A program made the position numbers and the translations under genes. A DNA stretch of 64,000 bases from JAVBME01 sp031552765. GTDB lineage: Bacteria > Bacillota > Negativicutes > Acidaminococcales > JAISLQ01. Positions 50,517-58,298 of this stretch are shown piece after piece; position 1 is the stretch's first letter, and each line of letters starts with the position of its first letter. Under the pieces are notes generated by a model. That model was given only the letters and a program-made list of their open reading frames with translations, had not been told where the DNA came from and searched no databases. The DNA lies in NCBI GenBank assembly GCA_031552765.1, contig JAVBME010000010.1:1-64000 (forward strand), in the 5' to 3' direction.

Positions 50517-53500
50517 ATGTTTTTCTCGCGCCTATTGCGCCCAATAGCTATACTTGCATTCTTAATATATACCGCGCAAGCCGGCCTGCCGGCCAGCGCA
50601 CAGAATACGCAGCGCGAACAGATATCTTTCGCAAACATCAGCGTGGAAAACGGCCTTTCTCAAAGCAGCGCGCAGAGCATAATCCAGGATTACCTCGGTT
50701 TTTTGTGGATAGGGACGAAAGACGGGTTAAACCGCTACGATGGCGATAATTTTACTGTATACCGCCACTCTGAATCCAATAAATCTTCTATAAAAAATAA
50801 TAATATAATCGCCATCCAGGAAAATAACCAGGGGGATCTTATAGTCGCCTTCCAGTCCGGCGGACTGAATAAATACATACGGCTAGACGACTCTTTTACC
50901 GCTCTTGGTGGGAATGTTTTTGACAACAGCCAAATCAATACCCTGTATATCGACCGCAGCAATATAATATGGGTAGCCACGAATAAGGGGCTATTTGTCA
51001 GCGATGCCGCCGGTAAAGAATTTTCTTTGCATGTGACTCCGACCAAAGACCCCATACCCGGCTTTACAGTTACCGGCATTAGCGAAGGCATGACCAACGC
51101 CGTATGGCTATCCAGCACAAACGGACTATTGAAACACGACCGGCAATATAATGATTGCCAGTTATATAAAAATCCCTGGGGAAACTATTCGCCCGGCGCA
51201 AACAACCTAACTGCCGTTTGTGTCCTCGCTGATGGAAATGTACTCGTAGGCACGGAAGAAGACGGGGCCTTTTTGTTCAACCCGGCCGACAATACCTTCC
51301 ACCCGCTGGAAGTTTCCTATGACGAACCAGGCACGCTCCTGGGACAAAAAATAACCGCCCTATTGCAGGACAGCAACGGTTTTATCTGGATCGGCACAGA
51401 CGACCAGGGCCTTTCCATAAAACACCCGCGTACGCCGCATGCACGCAAATTCCGCGACTATGACATCCATAAGGGCTCTCTTAGCAATGACCGCATCCGC
51501 AACCTGTACGAAGACAGGTCGGGACGCATTTGGGTCGGCACTTTTGTCGGCGGCATCAATATGTATGACAGCCACAGAAGCTATTTTCCCAGCATGTCGC
51601 GCCAACCGGGAAGAACCAATTCTCTTATAAACAATTCCGTACGCGGCTTTATTTCCCAGAACCCCGGCAGTCTATGGATAGCCACGGAAAACGGCCTTGA
51701 TTACTGGGACAGGAATGCCAACACCTTCCGCCATTACCAGTATGAAAGCAATAACCCCTACTCAATAAACTCCAACCGCTGTACCTCTTTGTCCCTGGAC
51801 CGCGACGGCACGCTCTGGGTCTCCACCATTGACGGCATAGCGCGTTATGATAAAGAAAACGACCGCTTTATGCGCCTTGACCTTTCATACACAGGACTTG
51901 GCGGTGATTTTCGCAACAGCGAAGTTCGCGAAGTATTTAAAGACAGCCGGGGCAATTTTTGGTATGGGCTGACTAACGGGCTGGTTTTCAGCGACAAAAA
52001 AAACGGTCTGCATATCGGTTACAAAAATGACCCTAAAATATCCACCTCGCTTATCGGCAATAATATATATGAAATATTCGAAGACTCCGACGGATATATC
52101 TGGATATCCACCACCAACGGCCTTAGCCGCTTTTCCTATGCGACAGGACAGTTTTACAACTTCCAGCACAATCCCGACAACCCCATTAGCATTAGCAGCA
52201 ACCTTGTGTATACTTTTTTTGAAGACGACAGCTATATCTGGATGGGTACGCTAAACGGCGGCCTCAACCGCTATAATAAACAAAACGGCGAATTTAAGAT
52301 ATTTACAGCAGAAACCGGCCTGTCTAATGATACTATTTATGGCATAATAGCAGACGACAGCGGCCTTTTATGGCTGTCTACCAATAACGGGCTTTGCGTT
52401 TTTGACCGCCAAAAAGAAAGCCTCGTCATGTCTTTTGGCATGAAAGACGGTTTACAGAGCCAGGAATTCAATAATAAAGCCTACTACAAAAGCCCTGAAG
52501 GCGAAATATTTTTTGGCGGCATCAACGGCTTTAATTACTTTTTCCCGCACCGCATAAAGATAAATCCTATGGCCTCACCGCTGGTATTTACCGGAATAGA
52601 TATAAACCGGGCGCCGGTCAGCACTTTCAACCGCTATGCACTTACAGGCGAAATAACTCTCAATTATTCACAAGACCACATCACTTTTTACTTTACCACA
52701 CTGGATTTTGCCACTCACGGCAAGAGAAGTTACTCTTATATATTGGAAGGATATGACAAAGACTGGATAGCCACCAAAACAAACAATATCAGCTATGAAA
52801 AATTGCCGGCAGGCACATACAACCTGTTAATAAAAGGCTCAAACGCCGACGGCATCTGGAACGAAAACCCCATAACCATGCGTATCCACGTCCAAGTGCC
52901 GCCCTGGCGGACCCGCTGGGCTATGGCAGCCTACGTTCTTATAATGTGCTTTTTTATCCGTTTCATTATCCTGCGCCAGCGCAAAAAAGTTCTGGCGGTC
53001 GAGGAAAACAACCGGCGCCTCAATGAGATGATTGATGAGAAAACCTGGGAATTGCAGCTGAGTATGCAGGTACTTGACGAAAAGAACAAAAAGCTGTATT
53101 TCCTCACTATGCATGACGAACTGACAGGACTTTTCAACCGCAAGCGTTTTTCCGACGTTGAAGATGATTTTACAAAAGGCATTTACAGCAACAGATTGCC
53201 GCTTTGCATAATTGTCGGCGATGTGGACGGCTTAAAACTTATAAATGACCATTTCGGCCATACAATGGGCGATGAATTTCTTAAAAAAGCTGCGGAAATA
53301 ATCTCCTGTTCACTGCGCGAAGGCGACATAGCCTGCCGCATCGGCGGCGATGAGTTCGTCCTCATAATCCCCAGCTGCGACCAGGTAATTTTACAAAAGA
53401 TAATAAACCGTATAGTATTAGAGGAAGACAATTACAATTCTTCCCTCGAAAGTAAGTTCTTCCTTCATATATCGCTCGGCTACAGTTTCCTTGACGCCGA

Positions 53501-53630
53501 CAACAGCTTTAAAAACGCCTTTGAGGCAGCCGACGAGATGATGTATGAAAACAAGAAAAAAGAAAAAGAATATACCTCACAGCTTATAATAAGTAAAATA
53601 GAGGAAACCAAAAGCAGGCTCGACCTATGA
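50517..53630 (+). CDS. Periplasmic beta-propeller sensor with GGDEF diguanylate cyclase
   Basis: A 1037-residue membrane protein. Signal peptide about 1-29, then two seven-bladed-type propeller regions built from ligand-binding-type 'two-component regulator propeller' repeats (recurrent W-I-G-T-x-D-G-L-x-R motifs) about 35-675, a Y_Y_Y-type beta domain about 690-795 (YSYILEGYDKDW and LPAGTYNLLIKG), one membrane helix about 800-820, a coiled segment and a GGDEF domain about 865-1035. RIGGDEFVLI is intact, and the inhibitory I-site REGD lies five residues before it, so it should be an active, feedback-inhibited c-di-GMP synthase. GGAGG precedes ATG 50517. It heads a co-oriented set ending with an EAL fusion. 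Confidence 0.95.
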   Translation: MFFSRLLRPIAILAFLIYTAQAGLPASAQNTQREQISFANISVENGLSQSSAQSIIQDYLGFLWIGTKDGLNRYDGDNFTVYRHSESNKSSIKNNNIIAIQENNQGDLIVAFQSGGLNKYIRLDDSFTALGGNVFDNSQINTLYIDRSNIIWVATNKGLFVSDAAGKEFSLHVTPTKDPIPGFTVTGISEGMTNAVWLSSTNGLLKHDRQYNDCQLYKNPWGNYSPGANNLTAVCVLADGNVLVGTEEDGAFLFNPADNTFHPLEVSYDEPGTLLGQKITALLQDSNGFIWIGTDDQGLSIKHPRTPHARKFRDYDIHKGSLSNDRIRNLYEDRSGRIWVGTFVGGINMYDSHRSYFPSMSRQPGRTNSLINNSVRGFISQNPGSLWIATENGLDYWDRNANTFRHYQYESNNPYSINSNRCTSLSLDRDGTLWVSTIDGIARYDKENDRFMRLDLSYTGLGGDFRNSEVREVFKDSRGNFWYGLTNGLVFSDKKNGLHIGYKNDPKISTSLIGNNIYEIFEDSDGYIWISTTNGLSRFSYATGQFYNFQHNPDNPISISSNLVYTFFEDDSYIWMGTLNGGLNRYNKQNGEFKIFTAETGLSNDTIYGIIADDSGLLWLSTNNGLCVFDRQKESLVMSFGMKDGLQSQEFNNKAYYKSPEGEIFFGGINGFNYFFPHRIKINPMASPLVFTGIDINRAPVSTFNRYALTGEITLNYSQDHITFYFTTLDFATHGKRSYSYILEGYDKDWIATKTNNISYEKLPAGTYNLLIKGSNADGIWNENPITMRIHVQVPPWRTRWAMAAYVLIMCFFIRFIILRQRKKVLAVEENNRRLNEMIDEKTWELQLSMQVLDEKNKKLYFLTMHDELTGLFNRKRFSDVEDDFTKGIYSNRLPLCIIVGDVDGLKLINDHFGHTMGDEFLKKAAEIISCSLREGDIACRIGGDEFVLIIPSCDQVILQKIINRIVLEEDNYNSSLESKFFLHISLGYSFLDADNSFKNAFEAADEMMYENKKKEKEYTSQLIISKIEETKSRLDL

Positions 53631-53648
53631 CCGAAAGGATATTTAGCC

Positions 53649-54338
53649 ATGAGATTACTTCGTCCGCTTCTTTTTACACTGCTGATTCTGGCTCTGAACG
53701 CTTCGCCACTATTAGCGGCGGATAAAACTTACCGTATCGCGGAAGATACCTCTTTGCCTACCGGCAAAAGCTATGTCACCTGTAAAGCCGGCAGCATCGT
53801 TACGCTAAACGCCAAAGGCCATATTATAAAAGCTACTCTGGCCAAAGATGAGTTTGTCCATACCGCGCGCATTTCTTTGCGCTTCAAGGCCGGAACCGAG
53901 ATTTCGCTTGATGACAGCGGAAATGCCCGCCGCGGCATATTGTTCAACAACGAAACAATTTATAACGGGCGCAATTATTATCGTTTCCGCGCCGGCACAG
54001 TAGTAGTATTTGATGAGAAAGGCAATTTAACGGAAGGCACGCTCTTAGCCAACCAGATAATCGATACCGGCGCCATGCGCTGCCATTTTCTGGCAGCCCC
54101 GGTATATTTCCATGCGGACGGTTTTGCCGCCGCCGGTACTTTGGCAGAAGACCAAGAACTATCGAACGGACGCGTCTCTTTTACTTACATGGGCGGTTCA
54201 CAGGCAACCTTCAACAACCGGGGCTATTTGCAAAGCGGAGTACTGCTATATACTCAAAACATCGCTACCAAATACTCGACAAAATCTTTTCCCGCCGGTA
54301 GCAGAGTAAGTTATACCGGCGACGGTTACGCATTATAA
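53649..54338 (+). CDS. Secreted protein of six 34-residue repeats, unknown function
   Basis: A 229-residue exported protein. Signal peptide about 1-24 (ending LLAA). The rest is six tandem repeats at 30-63, 64-97, 98-131, 132-164, 165-198 and 199-229, with the pattern L-x-x-(D/N)-x-x-(I/L)-x-x-G-x4-(R/T)-(F/Y)-x-A-G-x-x-V-x-(F/L)-(D/N)-x-x-G-x3-x-G-T. It resembles MORN-like or beta-solenoid repeats but I cannot assign a family. No membrane anchor. It starts 18 bases after the GGDEF gene, with AAAGGA upstream, so it is almost certainly cotranscribed and is probably a periplasmic or surface partner of that sensor. Confidence 0.85.
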   Translation: MRLLRPLLFTLLILALNASPLLAADKTYRIAEDTSLPTGKSYVTCKAGSIVTLNAKGHIIKATLAKDEFVHTARISLRFKAGTEISLDDSGNARRGILFNNETIYNGRNYYRFRAGTVVVFDEKGNLTEGTLLANQIIDTGAMRCHFLAAPVYFHADGFAAAGTLAEDQELSNGRVSFTYMGGSQATFNNRGYLQSGVLLYTQNIATKYSTKSFPAGSRVSYTGDGYAL

Positions 54339-54381
54339 GCGCACCCGCGCGCATACTTTTTTAATGTAAGGAGGGCGTTTT

Positions 54382-54567
54382 ATGCTAAAAGACCCGATCC
54401 AAAGCTTTAATGACCCTAAAATGCTGGAACTTTTGAAAGAAATAAACAAAACCAAAGAAGAAATTGCCAACACCACCGACGACATACAAAAAGATAAGCT
54501 TAAGAAGAAGCTTAACGACCAGCAGATGCACTACAACATCTTGTCTGAACGACGCGGCCCAGGCTGA
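54382..54567 (+). CDS. Small helical cytoplasmic protein, unknown function
   Basis: A 61-residue charged protein: DPKMLELLKEINKTKEEIANTTDDIQKDKLKKKLNDQQMHYNILSERR in order suggests one or two coiled-coil helices. No signal peptide or membrane segment. AAGGAGGG lies before the ATG, a strong sign of real translation. A weak GC hairpin with T6 lies at about 54340-54363 between it and the repeat-protein gene. It is the third gene of the GGDEF set and is closed by a terminator. Family not recognised. Confidence 0.75.
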   Translation: MLKDPIQSFNDPKMLELLKEINKTKEEIANTTDDIQKDKLKKKLNDQQMHYNILSERRGPG

Positions 54568-54593
54568 CCTCTACCTGCGGCAACCCATTACCC

Positions 54594-54642
54594 CAAAAAC
54601 TCCGGGGCTAAGAGTTGCAAAACACTTGCCCGCGGAGTTTTA
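54594..54642 (+). terminator. Terminator between the small protein and porin genes
   Basis: AAAACTCCG pairs with CGGAGTTTT, with an inner GGGC/GCCC stem around a 19-base loop. It separates the GGDEF-repeat-small protein unit from the porin gene. Confidence 0.65.
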
Positions 54643-54692
54643 TTACTGCCAGTAGAGACATATTGACCAAACCGCAAGGAGCTTGATGCCTG

Positions 54693-56087
54693 ATGAGCGC
54701 ATTTTTCCGGAAAACAGTCTTTTTTTGTTTGCTTGCATACTGCTGTCTCTTTGGCGCCGGACCCGCCGCCGCCAATCCGTTTGCCGACGTCCAACCCGGT
54801 CACTGGTCGTATCAGGCAACCAAAGAACTTGTAGAATCCGGTCTGGTAGACGACTATAACAACAGCATGTTCGCAAAAAACAAGCGCATTTCTCGTTATG
54901 CCCTTGCCCAGCTCGTCGGGCAGGCTTTATACCGCATAGACGAGGCTACGCCAAAACAAAAAGGAGCGATAAAGAGGCTGGTAGATGAATACCGGCCGGA
55001 TCTTGAACGCCTTGGCGCTTTTGAAAACCCCAAAACACCGGAAAAAAATGCTCCCGACGCCGGAAACAATGATGTAGAAAAACGCCTCGACACACTGGAA
55101 AAAAACACCTCCGGCATAAAAGACTGGGAGATAAGCGGCTGGTTCAACTCGGAAAACACATACGGGCAACGTTACCCTGGCAACTCCGACCACGAATATA
55201 AATTGGAAGCGCGGCTGCAATTTGACAAAAAAGTTTCCGATACGATCAGTATTACCTATCAAATGGCCACCAAAACTTATCTTGACGGCTATAGCGCTAC
55301 CGGCAACGACAACTTTGGCCAGGAATACCCGAACAGCAACAAAGAAAAAGTCTTTACCCGCTTGGCCTACCTTACCTGGAAACCTGGCGGCCAGCACGAA
55401 ATAATAGCCGGTAAATTTGCCGTTTGGCTGGCTGGCGGCTTTTTGGGCGACGATTATTTAAAAGGCGTGCAGTGGAATTATGCGACTGATAACGATATAC
55501 GTTTTTCCCTTCTGGCTTCACGCTACGAGTCAAACGCCGACTGGCCGGGACTGGTTATCTACCCTGATCCGTCATCCCCTACTGGCTACAGCGCTTACCG
55601 CAGCATCACAGACAGGGATGTCTGGTATGCAAAAATAGCCACTACTTTTGGCAAAACAGACGTCGGCCTTCACTATCTTGCCGCCAACAACAACCTTGTC
55701 AGCAAAGACGACACCAACATAATAGCGGCTACTGTGGACGGCAAATATAAAGACATAGAGCTTTCCGCCGCCTACGGCCAAAATGTCGCGGCCAGCTCGC
55801 ACAACAATATGTTTAAATTGCAGGCCGCCAAAACATTTGGCAAACATAGCGCGATAATCCAGTATTGGCTGCAAGAACAAAACATTGACCTGCCGCTTGA
55901 GAACGGCAACCACACAGCTTTTTGGAGCGACCAGTATTCACCGGCCGGCCTGCGCGGTTATCGGCTAATATACGGTTACCGGTTCACGGACAATCTGCTT
56001 TTTGAAGCTTTCTACGGCGACTACCGCTCGCTTACTACCCACCAGACCGGGCAAAAATACGGTTTTTCCACAACACTGCAATTTTAA
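54693..56087 (+). CDS. SLH-domain outer-membrane porin (OmpM-like)
   Basis: A 464-residue porin. Signal peptide about 1-27; one SLH domain about 28-85 (NPFADVQPGHWSYQATKELVESGLV) that in Negativicutes binds polyamine-modified peptidoglycan; a short coiled coil about 128-145 (DVEKRLDTLEKN); then a 16-strand-type beta barrel that ends in GFSTTLQF with a terminal phenylalanine. This SLH-barrel architecture tethers the outer membrane to the wall in diderm Firmicutes and is the best evidence of lineage in the window. AAGGAG is 11 bases before the ATG. It lies between the GGDEF gene group and the EIIC-EAL gene. Confidence 0.93.
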   Translation: MSAFFRKTVFFCLLAYCCLFGAGPAAANPFADVQPGHWSYQATKELVESGLVDDYNNSMFAKNKRISRYALAQLVGQALYRIDEATPKQKGAIKRLVDEYRPDLERLGAFENPKTPEKNAPDAGNNDVEKRLDTLEKNTSGIKDWEISGWFNSENTYGQRYPGNSDHEYKLEARLQFDKKVSDTISITYQMATKTYLDGYSATGNDNFGQEYPNSNKEKVFTRLAYLTWKPGGQHEIIAGKFAVWLAGGFLGDDYLKGVQWNYATDNDIRFSLLASRYESNADWPGLVIYPDPSSPTGYSAYRSITDRDVWYAKIATTFGKTDVGLHYLAANNNLVSKDDTNIIAATVDGKYKDIELSAAYGQNVAASSHNNMFKLQAAKTFGKHSAIIQYWLQEQNIDLPLENGNHTAFWSDQYSPAGLRGYRLIYGYRFTDNLLFEAFYGDYRSLTTHQTGQKYGFSTTLQF

Positions 56088-56129
56088 AGCAATAAATTAT
56101 AACATGTATTAGAGGAGGCGATTTTGACG

Positions 56130-58268
56130 ATGTTTGACAAATTCACACATCTTTTAGACGCTTTTTCTAACCTGTTTCTCATCAGGGCTATCAGAAACGG
56201 CCTCATGCTCATGATCCCGGTAATGATGGTGGGCTCTTTGGCGATCATGATAAATAACCTGCCCATACACCAATTCCAGGATACCATGACCTTCGCCTTT
56301 GGCAGCAGCTGGAAAGAATTTGGCGGCCTGGTTGCTAAAGGCACGTTCAGCATAATGTCCGTGGTCATGCTCATTTCAGTCAGTTACTCCATCGCGCAGG
56401 AAAGCCGTCTTACGATTGACGGGCGCGCGCATCCCCTGATAGCCAGCGTCATAGCCCTCGGGAGCCTGATAATCCTCACCCAGCCTATCGACGACGGGCA
56501 GGGCCTGCCCTTTTTCTGGCTGGCGGCCACCGGCCTGTTTGTCGCGATAATAACTGCCATAACTTCCACCTATATTTATCTTGCCCTTTCGTCTTATGAC
56601 GCTTTGAACATCGACGTTTTCAGCCATGATGTAGATTCCAATATATATAAAGCGATCAGCGCCATCATCCCGGCGCTCTTGACCATGGTCATGTTCGCCT
56701 GTATCAAGACCGCCTTTACCGCCTGGGGTTTCTATGATATCCATAAAATAGTTTACGATGTCCTAAAAGGCCTCTTTATCGACCTTACCAACAACCTCCA
56801 CACCGCTTTTTTATTCAACATAAGCTCCCATCTGTTCTGGTTCCTTGGCATACACGGCAACAACATACTGGAGCCTGTATCGCAGGAACTATACCTAGTA
56901 GCGCTGCACGCCAACGCCACCAATGTACAAATGGGCATAGCGCCTACGCAAATCTTCACTAAACCCTTTTTTGATGTTTTTGTTTACCTGGGCGGTTCGG
57001 GGTCTTCTCTTTGCCTGATTATGGCCATCCTCATCGGAGCGGCCGGCGCCAACATATCTAAAATCGCCAAAATGTCCATATTTCCGGCGTTATTCAATAT
57101 AAACGAAGTTATGGTATTTGGCCTGCCTATAGTATTTAACCCTTATTACCTTATACCCTTCCTCTTCGTTCCCTGCCTGCTCACCATAACCACTTACCTG
57201 GCCATGTCCTGGGGGCTTGTCCCTCTTACAATAGCCGAAACGCAATGGACGACGCCGATACTCCTCGGCGGGTATTATACCTGCGACTCCCTTGCGGGCT
57301 CAGTCCTCCAGGTTTTTAACCTTGCCATAGGAACGGCAGTATACCTGCCCTTTGTCCGTATAGCCGAAGCGCAGCGCAAAGCCAGGGCTAAAGCCGCCCT
57401 AAAAGGTTTCTTCCAGGAAGTATTTGACCTTGAAGAGAAAAAAGTCCCCGTTCTTTTGCACCGGCAGGACAATACCGGAAGCATTGCCCGCGGGCTGGCC
57501 CAAGACATACAACTCGACCTGCATGACGACATTTTTCTCATGGAATACCAGGCGCAAGTGGACAATGACGGAAAAGTATGCGGCGCGGAAGCCCTTTTGC
57601 GTTGGCCGCACCGCGTATACGGCAGGATACCGCCCCCGGTCATAATCGCGGTCGCCGAAGAAGCTGGCCTCATGGACGCGATAGGCGACATGATAATCAA
57701 GAAAGTTTTCAACCAGGTCGGCGAATGGCAAAAGGTAGACTATATGAAAGACCTTACCATCTCGCTTAATATATCATCATCGCAAATGGAAAAAGAGCGT
57801 ATAATCCCTGTCCTTAAAAACTCCCTGCAGCAGAGCGGCGCCGATCCCGCCGGCCTAGAAATAGAGCTTACCGAAGGACGCCTCTTGAGCAATAATGCCG
57901 ACATATGGGAACGGTTGGAGCAATTTAGAAACCTCGGCTTTAAATTTGCCATAGACGACTTTGGTATGGGACACAACTCTATGCGCTATTTGCGAGAATT
58001 CAAGATCGACACCATCAAGCTGGACGGCTCATTGACCACCGAAGTATTGACAAGCAAGAACGCGCGCGACATAGTATCCTCCATCGTCCAGCTGGCTCAA
58101 AACCTTGATCTCAACATAATCGCCGAGTTTGCCGAAACCAAAGACCAAATACTCCTCCTAAAAGACCTCGGCTGCAAACAATACCAGGGCTATTATTACA
58201 GTCCGTCACTGCCGCCGGCCGAATTTGCCGACTATGTTTATCAAATGAATGTACACAAAGAAGACTAA
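56130..58268 (+). CDS. PTS EIIC domain fused to an EAL c-di-GMP phosphodiesterase
   Basis: A 712-residue fusion. Residues 1-415 are a PTS EIIC domain of the cellobiose/lactose type with about ten membrane segments; sugar-binding His242 (GIHGNN) and Glu326 (FNINEVMVFGLP) are kept. Residues 455-705 form an EAL domain with all catalytic residues: Glu487 (AEALLRW), Asn547, Glu579, Asp609-Asp610 (DDFGMG), Lys630, Glu669 and Gln686. No EIIA or EIIB domain and no such gene are next to it. The EIIC is therefore more likely a sugar sensor controlling c-di-GMP breakdown than a transporter, as inference. GGAGG lies before; a TTG at 56124 is an alternative start. Confidence 0.95.
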   Translation: MFDKFTHLLDAFSNLFLIRAIRNGLMLMIPVMMVGSLAIMINNLPIHQFQDTMTFAFGSSWKEFGGLVAKGTFSIMSVVMLISVSYSIAQESRLTIDGRAHPLIASVIALGSLIILTQPIDDGQGLPFFWLAATGLFVAIITAITSTYIYLALSSYDALNIDVFSHDVDSNIYKAISAIIPALLTMVMFACIKTAFTAWGFYDIHKIVYDVLKGLFIDLTNNLHTAFLFNISSHLFWFLGIHGNNILEPVSQELYLVALHANATNVQMGIAPTQIFTKPFFDVFVYLGGSGSSLCLIMAILIGAAGANISKIAKMSIFPALFNINEVMVFGLPIVFNPYYLIPFLFVPCLLTITTYLAMSWGLVPLTIAETQWTTPILLGGYYTCDSLAGSVLQVFNLAIGTAVYLPFVRIAEAQRKARAKAALKGFFQEVFDLEEKKVPVLLHRQDNTGSIARGLAQDIQLDLHDDIFLMEYQAQVDNDGKVCGAEALLRWPHRVYGRIPPPVIIAVAEEAGLMDAIGDMIIKKVFNQVGEWQKVDYMKDLTISLNISSSQMEKERIIPVLKNSLQQSGADPAGLEIELTEGRLLSNNADIWERLEQFRNLGFKFAIDDFGMGHNSMRYLREFKIDTIKLDGSLTTEVLTSKNARDIVSSIVQLAQNLDLNIIAEFAETKDQILLLKDLGCKQYQGYYYSPSLPPAEFADYVYQMNVHKED

Positions 58269-58295
58269 TGACCATTTCGGTCATTAGTCTTCTTT
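58257..58295. terminator. Bidirectional terminator between EIIC-EAL and gcdA
   Basis: AAAGAAGACTAATGACC and its complement form a 17-base-pair stem with a five-base loop ATTTC; T run on both exits. Confidence 0.93.
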
Positions 58296-58298
58296 TGC

